DNA from: Henricia sp. BOLD:AAB3569
Lineage: Eukaryota > Echinodermata > Asteroidea > Spinulosida > Echinasteridae
Direction of reading: 5' to 3'
DNA length: 64,000 nt
NCBI GenBank assembly: GCA_037783545.1
Contig: JBBELK010001374.1
Coordinates: 62,001 to 126,000, forward strand
The position numbers were made by a program, and so were the translations under genes. Positions 45,344 through 56,955 of the stretch are shown piece after piece; position 1 is the stretch's first letter, and each line of letters opens with the position of its first letter. The notes below the pieces were generated by a model. It was not told where the DNA came from. It did not search any database and was given only the letters and a program-made list of their open reading frames with translations.

Positions 45344-45437
45344 TTCCTCTACTAATTTGGAGTCTTCACTATCTATGCCATTGGTGGTGCTTGTGAGCCA
45401 TTTCTGTGCACTTCTGAATACATCATCCATTGACAGC
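45344..45437 (-). CDS. Host gene exon 7
   Basis: 94 bp. Acceptor CTCTCTAG, donor GAA|GTAAGC. Its first base G completes ATG with the AT| of exon 6, then it encodes LSMDDVFRSAQKWLTSTTNG and IDSEDSKLVEE. Ends in phase 0. Confidence 0.88.
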
Positions 45438-46459
45438 CTAGAGAGATACAACAGAGAGAACATTTAATTATCACAAGCTTTGAGACTGCATGAAGTCTCA
45501 TCTTAAATGCCACAACTACATGAACTGCATGTAAGCCCTATGGGTGGTTTTCACAGCCATAATAAGCCCTTTGCGTGTTACATAATAAATCCCGGAGAGC
45601 CGCTTTCGTGCTATGGCGCTCGCAAATGAGTGAGGCAAGCACCAGACTACCTGGCATGCCTGGCAAATTAGGCTGTTGCCACAGGTTGTGCGTGCCAGTA
45701 CATGTCAGCAGACACAAAGGTACCATTCCTGGAATACCTCGCACATCACTGCATAGAACATGTTGAAACATGTACTCGCCATTAAACTTCGTCAAAATAA
45801 CGATCAATTTAGAATGTGATGTTTGACTTGAAATGGATGTCAACTTTGAAAGCTGGAATCATGGTTGTAGTTGAGTCTATCTCAAGTCCATCACAATTAG
45901 TCTTCACAAGCCAACCACAAGTCCCTGGGTCTTTATTCTTGCATGTAAATCCTTTGCTTCTTGTACAGCCTGCCGCACGCGAGAGATATATGCTTCGTCA
46001 AAATTCACTCGTGGCCAATGGCATGACCAGATACATGTAGCTCTTGTGTGCAGTTGATTTTGTGAGCGATTTATGGCCTTTGTTGTGCTGCGCCAAATAT
46101 CTAACATGTTTGATCATTTTAGCCACGCATACATGGCAAAGGTTGCACCGTGTGCGGTGAACAAAAGCTATATCCGCTTTCGACTAACGCGTAGATCAGA
46201 ACACATGTGCGATAGCGGCCTGGTAACATCACAAACAAACACAATGGCTGTGCCCGGTGACTTTATTGCAGACTATGGCGAAGCTCGATTCACGACCACA
46301 GTTAACCATAGTTGAGTAAAGTCCCTCGAACAACAGGTAATTTCCACTGTTCGAGGGATTTTACTCGAAGTAATGGTTGTGATTCAAATTTTGCCTACAT
46401 GTACGGCGTGTCTGAATTCATTGGCTGTGGCTTAAAAAGACGCTAGAGGTAGACGAACT

Positions 46460-46608
46460 GGGGTCGATTTCACAAAGACGTGCGATGCGTCGCAAGTACC
46501 ATACCCATCGCAACTCGCCGAACCCCTTTGTAATTTTGCCATGGGTTTTGCGAGTCGCGATGGATTTGGTATTTGCGATGTGTTGTAAATCTTTGTGAAA
46601 TAGACCCC
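46460..46608. mobile_element. Hairpin MITE in the loop of the foldback element
   Basis: 149 bp from GGGGTCGATTTCACAAAGAC to the inverse TCTTTGTGAAATAGACCCC, with internal GCGATGCGTCGCAA/TTGCGAGTCGCGATGG pairs. Confidence 0.75.
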
Positions 46609-46895
46609 TAATCATTTTCCATAGACACATTTTCAATAGACATGTTTGTGATGTTACCAGGCCGCTATCACACATGCGTTCTACGCGTTAGCCAGAAGCA
46701 GATAGCTTTAATTCGTTCACTGCACACGTTGCAACTTTTTCCACGCATGGCCAAAATGATCAAACACGTTAGATATTTGGCGCAGCGCCACAAAAGCCAA
46801 AATATCTCGCAAAATCAACCCGCACATCAGAGCCATCTGCTTACGTCATCAGCGACGAGTGAATTTTGGCGAAGCAGATTATGTGCGGCAGGCTT

Positions 46896-47090
46896 GACTT
46901 GTGCAGGACTTGTGCAGGACTTGTGCAGGACTTGTGCAGGACTTGTGCAGGACTTGTGCAGGACTTGTGCAGGACTTGTGCAGGACTTGTGCAGGACTTG
47001 TGCAGGACTTGTGCAGGACTTGTGCAGGACTTGTGCAGGACTTGTGCAGGACTTGTGCAGGACTTGTGCAGGACTTGTGCAGGACTTGTG
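46896..47090 (+). repeat. Perfect 11-bp tandem satellite, about 17.7 copies
   Basis: The unit GACTTGTGCAG repeats without visible error for 195 bp. Because 11 is not a multiple of three and no frame of the unit contains a stop, all frames stay open on both strands and read as 11-residue repeats (TCAGLVQDLCR or its reverse partner). Confidence 0.97.
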
Positions 47091-47956
47091 ATTTTAAAGG
47101 CTCTGGACTTTTCGATAGACTTGTGATGGACTCGACTAAAACCCTGGCTGGAATGATTCCAAACGGCAATGATAACCTCAAGAAAATGGAGTAATAATGT
47201 TGGGTTCTGTGACTGGTTTAAAGTTGCGATTGATCTGAACGAAGGTAGATGTACACTACAGCGAACTTGACTTTAAATACGATTACATACAGCCGGTAAA
47301 TCTTGCCACAATCAGGTAAAATCTGATAAACGTGTTGTTTGATTTGAAACAGATGTTAAAGTTGACATCGATCTATTTCAAGTCAAACAACACGTTCTGT
47401 TAAACTTGATATTTTGACGAAACTTCATGGCGAGTACATGTTTCAAAATGCTCAATCACCATGCAATTTCGAATGGTTCAGCAAAAAAATGCATAGAAAA
47501 ATGTGCGCGGTCTTCCAGGTACCGTACAGACTTTTGCACCGGCTAACATGTACCTGCGTGCACCACCTAACAATCTGTGGCAACAGCCTGATTTGCAAGG
47601 TAGTCTGGTGCTTGACTTGCTCATACGCGAGCGCCATAGCGCGAATGCAGGACTCTAGGATTTATGCAAATGTAACCTGCAAAAGGCTCATTAGAAACAT
47701 GTTTCTGATGTAATTACTGATTAAAACGAAGATCAGCGTTAGGCCGTCAATAGGGAGTTTCAGATTGGGGGGTCTATATTGTATTTTTGCCGTTTTTTAA
47801 TACTATAGCATTCTTGTAATTTGACCTGTGAGCCACGATAAGAATGGAATAAACCAATATCAATGAAACATTTGAAATTGTTCGAAAATTACCAAGTATA
47901 TATGTACTCATGCAGACAAGTGTAGTCATGGTACATGTAGTACATGTTTAATGCAT

Positions 47957-47982
47957 ACATGTACATGTACATGTACATGTAT
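47957..47982. repeat. ACATGT microsatellite overlapping a splice donor
   Basis: Four consecutive TGTACA-type hexamers. On the minus strand each hexamer offers a GTACAT that could serve as donor for exon 6. Confidence 0.85.
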
Positions 47983-48060
47983 ATCATTTGCAGATGAAAC
48001 CGTTGACGAATTCCAGAGACAACAGCATTACATAACGAAAGAATAGTACTGACCAACTGC
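47977..48060 (-). CDS. Host gene exon 6
   Basis: 84 bp. Acceptor TTTCTACAAG. The first base completes CCG with exon 5, then the exon encodes QLVSTILSLCNAVVSGIRQR and FHLQMIY, ending AT|GTACAT inside the ACATGT microsatellite. This donor choice gives phase 2, as exon 7 requires. Donors one or more hexamers further would add Tyr-Met pairs and keep the frame. Confidence 0.78.
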
Positions 48061-48221
48061 CTTGTAGAAACTTCAGCTACAAGTACCGGCAGATGCAATA
48101 ATACTTTGAATAATACTGGGGTCCCCATTCTTTAACTCAAGTTAGAAGATCACATTGGGAGCATTATATGTTATATTGTGGGTAACGAGCCGCACTTGTG
48201 CCATTGGCAAGACACAATCTC

Positions 48222-48391
48222 AATAGACTACTAAAGTGTGACGTCGGTTGCCATGGTAATTGGGTCTAAACATTCGCTGGTAATCTAAAACGTCCATTGG
48301 TATAGCGCAGGAAAACAGTTCACTGGTTTTAGTTTAGACCTAAAACCATGGCAACAAACAGAGGGTGATGTTTTCACTTCAGTAGTCTATT
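48222..48391. mobile_element. MITE of the AATAGAC family, copy 3
   Basis: Ends AATAGACTACTAAAGTGTGA and the inverse TTCACTTCAGTAGTCTATT, with inner pairs GTTGCCATGGTAATTGGGTC and ACCATGGCAAC. It lies 60 bases from exon 5's donor, inside the intron. Confidence 0.85.
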
Positions 48392-48453
48392 GCCTCGTCA
48401 ATATAATAACTTTATAAATGATATAAATAATGACTAAATTGCATGCACTTAAC

Positions 48454-48670
48454 GGCTGATGTGGCTTTCCCTCAGCTTTAGCTTCCTCAGTCTGTGTACT
48501 TCCTATGCACGCATCAGTCTCGTTGACTATGACAAGCCAATCACTAAACAGTTCATACAACCTCAGCCATTCATTCTCAGGGGGCATAGTTGCACCATTC
48601 AGGATGGAATTCAGCTTGGTGTCCCAGCTTTCGAGTGCATTGGCAATCTGGATGAAGCCTTTAGCAGAGC
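48454..48670 (-). CDS. Host gene exon 5
   Basis: 217 bp with acceptor ACATGTAG (an alternative AAAG at 48659 keeps the same frame) and donor GCC|GTTAAG. Encodes SAKGFIQIANALESWDTKLN, SILNGATMPPENEWLRLYEL, FSDWLVIVNETDACIG and an acidic tail. The Trp/Leu heptad-like spacing suggests a helical bundle. The phase (1 in, 2 out) matches exons 4 and 6. Confidence 0.92.
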
Positions 48671-48714
48671 CTACATGTACATTAATAACCCAAACATAGA
48701 ATGAGAGAAAAATC

Positions 48715-48812
48715 ATATGTGCCCCACCGGGATTTGAACCCGGAGATCTAGTCAGAGGTATCAGGTTCAAATCCCAATGCAATGAGGCTCATACAATTTT
48801 TCTCTAAACATC
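48715..48812 (-). mobile_element. SINE fragments, head to head
   Basis: A minus-strand TCTCCGGGTTCAAATCCCGG B box with the tail GGGGCACATATGATTTTTCT, next to a plus-strand TCAGGTTCAAATCCCAAT B box with CATACAATTTTTCTC. The family is shared with 54933-55032. It lies about 45 bases upstream of the acceptor of exon 5. Confidence 0.65.
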
Positions 48813-49348
48813 CCAAGTTAGGGTAGGGAAATCTGAATTCAAGGCCACTGTTGAAGCTTTGTGTGATTCATAGTAGGGTCTTTCCACGCTAATGGGCCTA
48901 TTTGAAAGATAAGTCAATAATTCCTTTCAAATATCTTCAGTTTATCTCAAACTTAAAGAAATTTCCTTGTACTATTGTCAGGAGATAACTTTTGCCCAAA
49001 AAGGTAAAAAATTGCGGCCACAACATACATTTTTGAAGAGCTTGTGTACAAATTTTACTATTGTAACGTGGACAGACCAATTTGTGACATTTTTTTCTGG
49101 CTTTGTTACATACGTAATAGGAAAATTTGTGCACAGGGTTTTCCAAAATGTATGTTGTTGGACTATTTTTCTTACTCCTTGGGGTAAAAGTTATTTCCTC
49201 GGTTTAACTGGGGGATGGGTCCGGCACAGGCCCGGCCGATTGTTATAAGGGGACCGGAGGGGTGGAGGAAGATCTGGTGAACGCGGCGAAGTGCCGCTGC
49301 GGCAAATGCTTCCACACATGACCCTAATGCACCTATCAATTGTCTTAC

Positions 49349-49400
49349 CATTCTCTCCATTAATCCTTATCTGGAACTGTCTGTGTAGTGTGTCACATTC
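49349..49400 (-). CDS. Host gene exon 4
   Basis: 52 bp. Acceptor TTAACAG, donor AATG|GTAAGA. Encodes ECDTLHRQFQIRINGEN and one base of the next codon (Gly). Phase 0 in, 1 out, matching exons 3 and 5. Confidence 0.88.
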
Positions 49401-50089
49401 CTGTTAAAAAATGAAGAAGTGATGAAACTATACCCATTTTGTTCTTATTTCCAAAATACATAACAATTATGTAAGCTGCATACCGGTACAGGTCAAGCCA
49501 TTACTGGCAGTGTCCAAACATTACAGACTCTCATGACACTGTTTTATTTAAATAGTTTAATGTATACTGAGCAACAAATGAAACAGGCAGTGATTGAAAA
49601 CGGCAGTCAATGTGAGAATGGGAATTTTAAGCACATGGATGCTTTTTTTATAGGCAGCCATGCATAATAAGGCTGTTATGTGTGAATATTTCAACATTGT
49701 CATTTTAATTAGAAACAAGTTTTTAAAAATGTTAATTAAACTAAACATTTTATTTTGTTGTGATGTATACACACCAAAACATCAATTCAATTATTTTGCA
49801 TACACAATGCAGGCCTCGAAATTCATTTTCAAAAGGGCACAGCAATTTTCTCTTAGTAAAGGGCACCTGAATGACGAAATGGAAAATTTGTGTTATAACT
49901 TTTCAAGGGCAACACGCCAAAAGCATAGGGCACCGATGGCAATTGGCCGTGGTGCCGTGGGTTATTTCAAGGCCTGCATGTATGTGTTATCATTCATGTC
50001 ATTCAATGCTCAAGATGCATGTCCTATCCAATTCCCTCTGGAAAATAAGTCGGGTATTTCTAGTGGCTGCGCTGGCAATAACTAAAACT
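49401..50089. other. Intron sequence, no gene
   Basis: No exon supported. The plus-strand ORF at 49660-50085 has no recognisable motif. Confidence 0.45.
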
Positions 50090-50168
50090 AATACGTATTC
50101 CCCTGGGGGTTTTCCTCCCACTTTTGCATCTCCTCCTTGTACTCTCAAGTTGATAATAAAGTATAGTT
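50090..50168 (+). mobile_element. SINE 3' fragment
   Basis: TCCCCTGGGGGTTTTCCTCC and CTCAAGTTGATAATAAAG match the tail of the SINE at 20703-20912. Confidence 0.75.
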
Positions 50169-50344
50169 AAAGACTACCTTTAAAGGCAGTATACACATGA
50201 TTGGTATCTCGAAGAATCAAAAATGTTCACAAATTTACACATAACTTACATGATATCTACATGAGGACGGCAGAAAACTTCCCCTGAAATGGTTTTGTCT
50301 GAAGTGATATAGTCTTTGAGAAATGAGCAGAACAATTATTTTTC

Positions 50345-50545
50345 GTCTTGCAGGACGTAAATTCAATTCGACCCAAAACCATTTCGCCCAAGTGCCATTT
50401 CGCCCCAAACCACTTCGCCTAAGTACTATTTCACCCCAAATCACTTTGTCCAAACACTACCTAACCCAAATGCCACTTCGCCCCAAAACCACTTCGTGCA
50501 CAGGCCGTGGTTCAGGGCGAAGTGGTTCAGTGCGAAATGACTGCA
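50345..50545. repeat. ACCATTTCGCCCAAGTG tandem repeat
   Basis: About nine worn units of 16-18 bases (CCATTTCGCCCAAGTG, CCACTTCGCCCCAAA and so on), then an inverted pair (GGGCGAAGTGGTTCAGTGCG) at the right end. Confidence 0.8.
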
Positions 50546-51454
50546 AACCGTTTGTTTACTGTTTTTCTCAAAAGTTAGACGAAGTACACAGCATGGATTT
50601 TGCTCAGGTTGGTTTTAATCATGCATATCTTCAATCACACAGGGGGATAGAACTATTTGTAACAGTTTACCAATCATGTACATGTATACTATCTTTAATC
50701 TCCATATAGCCGTTTTCTGAGTGGTGCCCGGATTTATCGCTACAGTAGATTTAAACGAATTTACATAGCTTTAAAAATGCAGAAACAGTCTAATTAGGAC
50801 TGGTCAATGCATTGGACTGATCAATGCATGCATAGTTTACCTTGTTAACATCCTGCAGGCGTGCAAAAAAGGAAACAAAAACAAAATGTGGTGAACATAT
50901 GAAAGAGCTTACCATAGGATAGCCAGGTTTATTTAAATTATAGGCTGAATCCGTATTATAATAAATTTGGAAATGACAAAAAAACTATGAATTGTAGGAT
51001 AGGGCGACAAATCGTGTGTAAAAAAGGTATATTAGGGCGACGTGCTCAATAGGGCGACATTTTGGTGTCGCCCTAATATGTTTGAGTTTGAAAATAATGT
51101 TTTTAGGTCAAAAACCATTTTTTTAAAATCGAGAACCATTTTTATTAGGTCTAGAACTGTGTCTCTTAGGTCTGTGACCATCTCTGGAAGCTTTGGGTAA
51201 AAAAATAAGGTGTCATTTTGAGTGATTCTTGCCGAAATTTTGGTGGTCCCCGGGGAGAATCTTCCCGAAATGTCGCCCCATTGCGGCATTCAGGGTTGTT
51301 TAAAGACTTATTCTTATGACTGTAACAAGGTAGAGCAGTTTTAGAGGACAGATTTTATTAATAACAATAGATCATTGGGAATCGGCATGAAAACATATAC
51401 ACTTTCGCCGTAGTTCTTGGAGTGCTGTTTTCGGGGACCGCGTTAGTATGGGAC
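50546..51454. other. Intron sequence, no gene
   Basis: No exon. 51000-51290 holds repeated AGGGCGACA and AAAACCATTTTT words, probably an old inverted repeat. Confidence 0.4.
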
Positions 51455-51740
51455 CAAGTTGGCTCGAGGCCGAGTTGGCTCGAGGCCGAGTTGGCTCGAG
51501 GCAGAGTCGACTGGGACCGAGTTGGTTTGTGACCGAGTTAACTTGTTGCTCAAACAATAGACTACCGGTACATGTAGCTCCCCGCCAATTGGCGCTGGAA
51601 ATTGCTTTTGCCGTGGGCAATTTGTTTTTGCCGTGGGCAATTTGTTTTTGCTGTGGAGAACTTGCTTTTGCCGCGGGAAAATTGTTTTTGCCGTGCAGAA
51701 TTTCTTTTTGGCGTGGGCAATTTGTTTTTGCCATGACAGT
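51455..51740. repeat. Two adjacent tandem arrays (16 bp and about 20 bp)
   Basis: 51458-51505: about three units of CGAGTTGGCTCGAGGC. 51600-51735: about seven units of TTTTTGCCGTGGGCAATTTG with drift. The minus-strand Lys/Ala/Gln-rich ORFs are translations of the second array. Confidence 0.8.
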
Positions 51741-51769
51741 TGTGGGCCACCGTAATCTCTTGACCTCAT

Positions 51770-52085
51770 ACACTGTAAAAAAAAGCTGGGTAAAAAAGTT
51801 AGGCAATGTCTCCGTTACCAATTAGTTGGTAATGTTTGATCCATTGTTGGGCAAATTTTCCCATGGTGTTCGAATCGTAATTGGGTAAATAAATTGTGCC
51901 CAATTGTTTTCTAAATATTACCTAATTATTGGGCAATCGATTATGCAGAACAGAGTTGGTTAAATTTTGTGTGGAATACTGATAAGGTTCAACTGTTGGT
52001 CATCACCATGACATTGGTTTGCCGGTTGTGATAGGCCTATGGGTTGGGCATTTTTAAATGACCATTAATTAGGCAAATAAGTTTT
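51770..52085. other. TTGGGCAA-rich repeat with ACACTGTAAAAAAA start
   Basis: Starts ACACTGTAAAAAAAAGCTGG and contains TTGGGTAA, TTGGGCAA and ATTAGGCAA words at irregular intervals. Could be one end of a MITE. I did not find the other end. Confidence 0.4.
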
Positions 52086-54467
52086 GCTGTTTTTGACAAA
52101 TCGCTGGACTATATTTGAATTCAGTGTGGCTGATAATTTGACAAAAGCATTTTTTGGTGATTGCTATATGTGGAATGTATTTAATTTGGCCATCATTTTT
52201 TATTTGTCTAAGCACGTACTCGTCAAAACCGTGGCATGTTTCTCTTTTAAAAACCCTCATTGATTCTCTCTTTTTAAAAGCACCTTTGACTCAATAGATG
52301 TGGAAAATGTTAAGTGATTGAGAAATTAAAATTGAATTGAGGCGCGCTAGCTGCATCTAACAGATGCGCTGACTGCACTGGTACTAGGCTGGGCTCCGCG
52401 CCGCGCACGCTGAGCCAGCTGTCACACACGTACGTCTGAATTAACTGTACAAACGTGTAACCAGACTTAGTGTAGTTCATTGCATGCAGTAATGCATATG
52501 ACAGTACCGATGTACGAATGCGCTCAGACATTGTCAGACTGCTGTTAGATTTGTTGCAGTTTTTCCCACAATCGTAGTTTTAGGACCTACATAATTTTTT
52601 TTTTATTGAACACATTGACTACATGACAGTGTTCCATAATCGAAAGGTTTGTTGGAAAATATTTCTATAAAGTAAAAAATATGTTTAATAACATATTTTT
52701 TAATATGCATTGTGCATTGTGCGTACGGCGCACAAACATGTCATGTCCTCCGAACGTATAATCATAATAATGCACCACCTAGGAGGGGGCGGATTGTCAC
52801 TTTTCCCGTGACAAAATCCCCAACCCTGGGGCACAATTATCCTTGGGTGCATATGATGCACTGTATATGATGAATATTTGTTTAATGTTGGCCCTTTTGG
52901 TCGCCCTTAGTGTTGGGGGCGGAATTAACCCACGAGATAAAAAAATAATAAAATGGCTGGCTCAAGACATTAGTGTTGCAAGGTTACTGAAGTGAATCAC
53001 AACATAGGTTTTATCATTATCCGTCAACAGAAATTATCAACTACCGGTACATGTACCACTAAACAAATAAAGTGTGACGCCAGTTGCAGGTGTAATTGCC
53101 ATTTGCTGGTACAGTTGAAGAATTTCATTGCGAAACGCAATAAACGCCATGATATCCAAAAGTTTTTAAAAAATGAGTTAATGGTGTCATATACATGTAG
53201 TACAATCTTGATTGGTGGTCCTGATCATATGGAAAGGTATCACAGCAAAAGTCCCATAAAATCAGGTGTGTGTGTAGTGTGTACGACTCAACTGGACGTA
53301 ATTAGGTCAAGAAAAAATACACAGCGGTCAGATGGGACACGTCCATTTTGGCACGTGGGTAAATCACTTCACAAGTGGATGCATACGTGTACTGCTTTTA
53401 CGACTAACAGAAAGGAGTTATCTGTACATGTAGAATAATAATGAAATAATGTAAACATAACTGAATTAATATAAATTTATCAGAAGAATACAGCCATGTG
53501 TGGTATGTGTACGGAAATAGTATCGCTAACTAAGAATTGTGCATGTATTAATTGTGTGTGGGTCATGCTGTGTGTGTGAAAATGAGATCCCTGTGAATGG
53601 GAATGGCACAGCCTACGTTGTGTACCAAGTTTCTCAGGTCGCGACGAATGCCATTGTACTGAAAAAACGGAGGGTGTCATTGTTTCTTTTATTCCGACGA
53701 CATTTTTCGACCAACCACAGCCTTTTTTACATACATTATAGAATGGTATATCCTGCATATGGATTCGCGGGAAACCCGCTTTCATAGAGTTATGAACTGG
53801 GAAGTTACGGCGCTGCAAAATCGCCCTAGCCGCATCGGTAACTTAACACCCCTATAGTTTTATACAGAAAAGAGGAACTCGGGGATGTCGCAAAAGCATT
53901 TTTAAAATGCTGGTCCGACGAAACGAAATATTCAATGTCATTCAAATGTGGGAATGTTTTAGATAAATATACAAAGATTAGAATTCCGAGTGACCCCGAT
54001 TTCCTGATGTTTTACTTTGGCGAAAAAAAAAATCAATGTTTGCCCCGATAGAACGGTTTCGACCCAGGTAGTTCAATGCGGTCGTGCTTCGCGTAACGGA
54101 GCAAACGGGACCACTTTTCCATATATTTGTCAAATACAATGTAGATTATAAGCAAACTGTATTAAATACCACAAATGTACACGTACTTTGTATTTAGTTA
54201 ATTTGCCTTTGACTGTAGTGCTTAGTTGTAATAAATGGCAGTTTTCTCAAAATGCAAAAAAATGATATATTTTGCGATGAAGCTCTTCATTTGTAGTTTT
54301 GATATGTCCATAGTGTGAAATGTCCATGACTGGGCAACACAGACTTTAAATATAGTGCTCTATTGCAATCCACATTTCGGTGTCCACAGTATCAAAGCCA
54401 GCAAACAATATTTTCTTATTACATTTGTAATTTTTGCTAGTAATAATTAATACACTTATTGATGTAC
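52086..54467. other. Long intron, no gene recognised
   Basis: No exon or identifiable element in about 2.4 kb. Small ORFs (for example 52992-53438) have no motif or splice context. Confidence 0.4.
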
Positions 54468-54650
54468 CTTATTGACGTTAAGAAGTCGTTCATGTTGTGG
54501 GTGGTCTGAACCATCTTCAGGTCGGTGACGGTTGAAGATCCTTAAAGCAATCTCAGTCCACTGCTCTACTTGCTTCTTAATGTTGTACATGCTCTCTTCA
54601 AAGCCAAGAAGAACATCACCTCCATACTTCTCCACTTCCTTATTCAATAA
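54468..54650 (-). CDS. Host gene exon 3
   Basis: 183 bp, 61 codons, phase 0 at both ends. Acceptor TTTTGCTGTAG, donor AAG|GTACAT. Encodes LLNKEVEKYGGDVLLGFEES, MYNIKKQVEQWTEIALRIFN, RHRPEDGSDHPQHERLLNVN K. The best-looking coding exon of the gene. The VEKYG..VLLGFEESMYNIKKQVEQW part is an amphipathic helix, probably a coiled coil. Confidence 0.93.
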
Positions 54651-54932
54651 CTACAGCAAAAATATACATGGAATATCAAGCACTCGCACTCATTAAATGC
54701 TCATTTTGAAAGATTCATGTGGGCATTTTCAAGTATTTTCAAGTGAAAATGCCCTTATGACCCAGAGAGCTGTATGTAGTGTTACGTTGTGTCATAGTGA
54801 TGAAATGCTACATTTAGCTCGCTGGGTCAGTTTCACGACCACTGATGTTACAAAATGCACATTGTTTTATAAATCCGTTTGTAATACTTATTTCATGTTC
54901 TGCTTTTTCTTTGCTTTGTTGAAGCATTGTGG

Positions 54933-55032
54933 GAATGAGAGAAAATTCATATGGCCCTTACGAGGATTCAAACCTGAGACCTTTAACACACTGGGCAAAA
55001 GTTCTATCATACAGCTCAGCTACAGTACATCA
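54933..55032 (-). mobile_element. tRNA-derived SINE fragment
   Basis: On the minus strand: CTGTAGCTGAGCTGTATGAT (A-box-like), GGTCTCAGGTTTGAATCCTC (B box), CATATGAATTTTCTCTCATT. Same tail as 48715-48812. Confidence 0.65.
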
Positions 55033-56267
55033 TTCTATCAGTTCTATCATACCCCTCATGTTCCATAAGAACCCAACTTTATTTCTCGGTGTTGCATGGA
55101 TGTGCAACTGAGCAAAGTAATGATATTTATTGTGGTGTCTGCAGTACTACATAGATGAATTCATTTTATGGGCAATTCCATGAAGAGATGTACATTTCCA
55201 CCAAATATCCAAACTGACTTTAAATTACAGCATAAAAAAAGATTCTGTAAAAACGTTTTGGTGTTGAATTGTTGTGAAAAACGTACTACCAGTTTATCTT
55301 CGTGTGAGAAATGTTATAAATTGTGAAGGCATGCGACAGCTGTAACGTTACAGAGCATGATGTTTCAATATATGCTACCGTTACATTTAAAGTTCATGTA
55401 GGTGACTTGGCATTTACAAGTTTGTTTCAGTTGTGTCCCATTTGAGGAAATATTTAATTTGCATTTTATTCCATGTCCTTTTTTAAACGTTACTAACCAA
55501 GATTAAAATCTTTATTACAATTCACAAAATGAGACTAAATGATTTTAGTTATTACTGTCCAGTGGATGCTGGTAAGATGTACATGTATGGCACCAAAATG
55601 ACGAACTGACGTGCTTGCATGTTGATAAAAGACGATTTATTTAAAGTGTCTATTGTAATTTATTATTTTGGGGCCGAAAGTATTTCGAACATGTGAAATA
55701 AAATCCTGAGAATGTACATTGTAAAAAAAAAATGATTTCTACCGCTTAGAATAATTTTGAGCACTCGAAATGTATCTCACCTAGCTCCCAAAGAAACATT
55801 TTCTCAGCCTAAAGCAAACTTACGAGCTGCCAATTAAAAGATCGTAGACACGATCATTGACACTTGGACTTGGACTCGGAAAGAGGGGACTCGACTACAG
55901 CCCTGGTATATTGCTAAATACATGTACATGTACATGTATGTTATTACTATCCGTGGAATTGCCCATATGGTTCTCATCAGGATCATGATACTCTATATAC
56001 ATGTACCATCACCCAGTGGGGTTATTTACATTTGAAGAAAATTGATCTTTACTTGTATTTAACTTCCATATAACATTGTGTGGACCAACGCACTATTTTA
56101 GGCCTACAATGAACCTTAATCACTATACCAATTTGTAACATGCGCATTTGTACAGTACAGTATGTACTTTTGTATGTTCGTTTGACAGATAATACCATGA
56201 GGCTGGACCCAGCTACCAGATGTATGCGAGGAGTATTTATACAACTTAGAACATTTTGAAGACGAAC
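55033..56267. other. Intron sequence, no gene
   Basis: No exon. ACATGTACATGTACATGTA simple sequence at 55918-55940. Confidence 0.45.
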
Positions 56268-56358
56268 CTCTTCCCAGGAGCGAATGTCCTCATACAGTCT
56301 CTTCACCATCTCCATACCTGGAGCTTGGACCACCATTGGGGAATTCTCGTGACTGGCT
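56268..56358 (-). CDS. Host gene exon 2
   Basis: 91 bp. Acceptor CTTTGTAG, donor GAG|GTTCGT. One base, then ASHENSPMVVQAPGMEMVKR and LYEDIRSWEE. Ends in phase 0, as exon 3 needs. Confidence 0.85.
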
Positions 56359-56705
56359 CTACAAAGGAAGTAGAAAATGTTTACACAATTCAAATATGTT
56401 GTGTGAAACCATCTGTGCCTCAGGGCACAGTTGTAGCTACATGTACCGGTATGTACACAGTACCGTATGTACACTGGTAAATAAGGTTCATTTCAACTTA
56501 ACCTTTTCGCCCATAATTTTGATGCATTTCACTTTAATAGAGAAAAAAGCGACATGGAGGGAATGTGGAGTGAAAAGATGCACTAAAAATCACAAAAACA
56601 CCTTCCGCCCAGTTGATTTTGTGGTTTCAATAAGTTGTTTCACTCCAAATTCCCTCCCAACCATTTTTTCAAAGTGAAGCGCGTCAAATTTACGTGCAAA
56701 ATGGC

Positions 56706-56955
56706 TTCTATAAATTTGGGGTCCACTTTTTCTGTCCCCGTTACATCTGACATCTTGTAAAATGTTGTATTTTGTAAATTCAGGACATATTCTTTAAATG
56801 CCTTATGTTTCAAAGAGTGATTACATAAAATACAATTCATAAAAATATGGTTGGAAGGCATTTTTAATGATACATGTACTTTTATGGCAAATAGCAGTAT
56901 GTCAGGTGTAACGGGGACAGAAAAATGTCACACGTTGGACCCCAAATTTATAGAA
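56706..56955. mobile_element. MITE with TTTGGGGTCCA termini, copy 1
   Basis: Hairpin of 250 bp, TCTATAAATTTGGGGTCCAC, TTCTGTCCCCGTTACATCTG and the inverses GTAACGGGGACAGAA, GGACCCCAAATTTATAGAA. Related to 58364-58787. Confidence 0.8.

Larger units (their letters stand above)
45560..47700. mobile_element. Foldback element with about 700-bp inverted arms
   Basis: The left arm from AATAAGCCCTTTGCGTGTTA to about 46260 pairs with the right arm from about 46630 to AAAAGGCTCATT near 47690. Shared landmarks include CGCTATGGCGCTCGC, CAAGCACCAGACTACCT, GGCTGTTGCCACAG, TGCGCCAAATATCTAAC and GGCCTGGTAACATCACAAAC. Gaps, including the satellite at 46896-47090, break the right arm. No transposase ORF. Confidence 0.8.

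Noticed and set aside
46642..47194. Long overlapping ORFs rich in CAGLVQDLCR on plus and KSCTSPAQVLH on minus
   Set aside because: They are translations of the 11-bp satellite, which has no stop in any frame.
51372..51825. Lys/Ala/Gln-rich ORFs on minus and Leu/Trp-rich ORF on plus
   Set aside because: They follow the 20-bp tandem unit and end with it.
52992..53438. 148-codon plus-strand ORF
   Set aside because: No motif, AT-rich codon use like intron sequence, no splice context.
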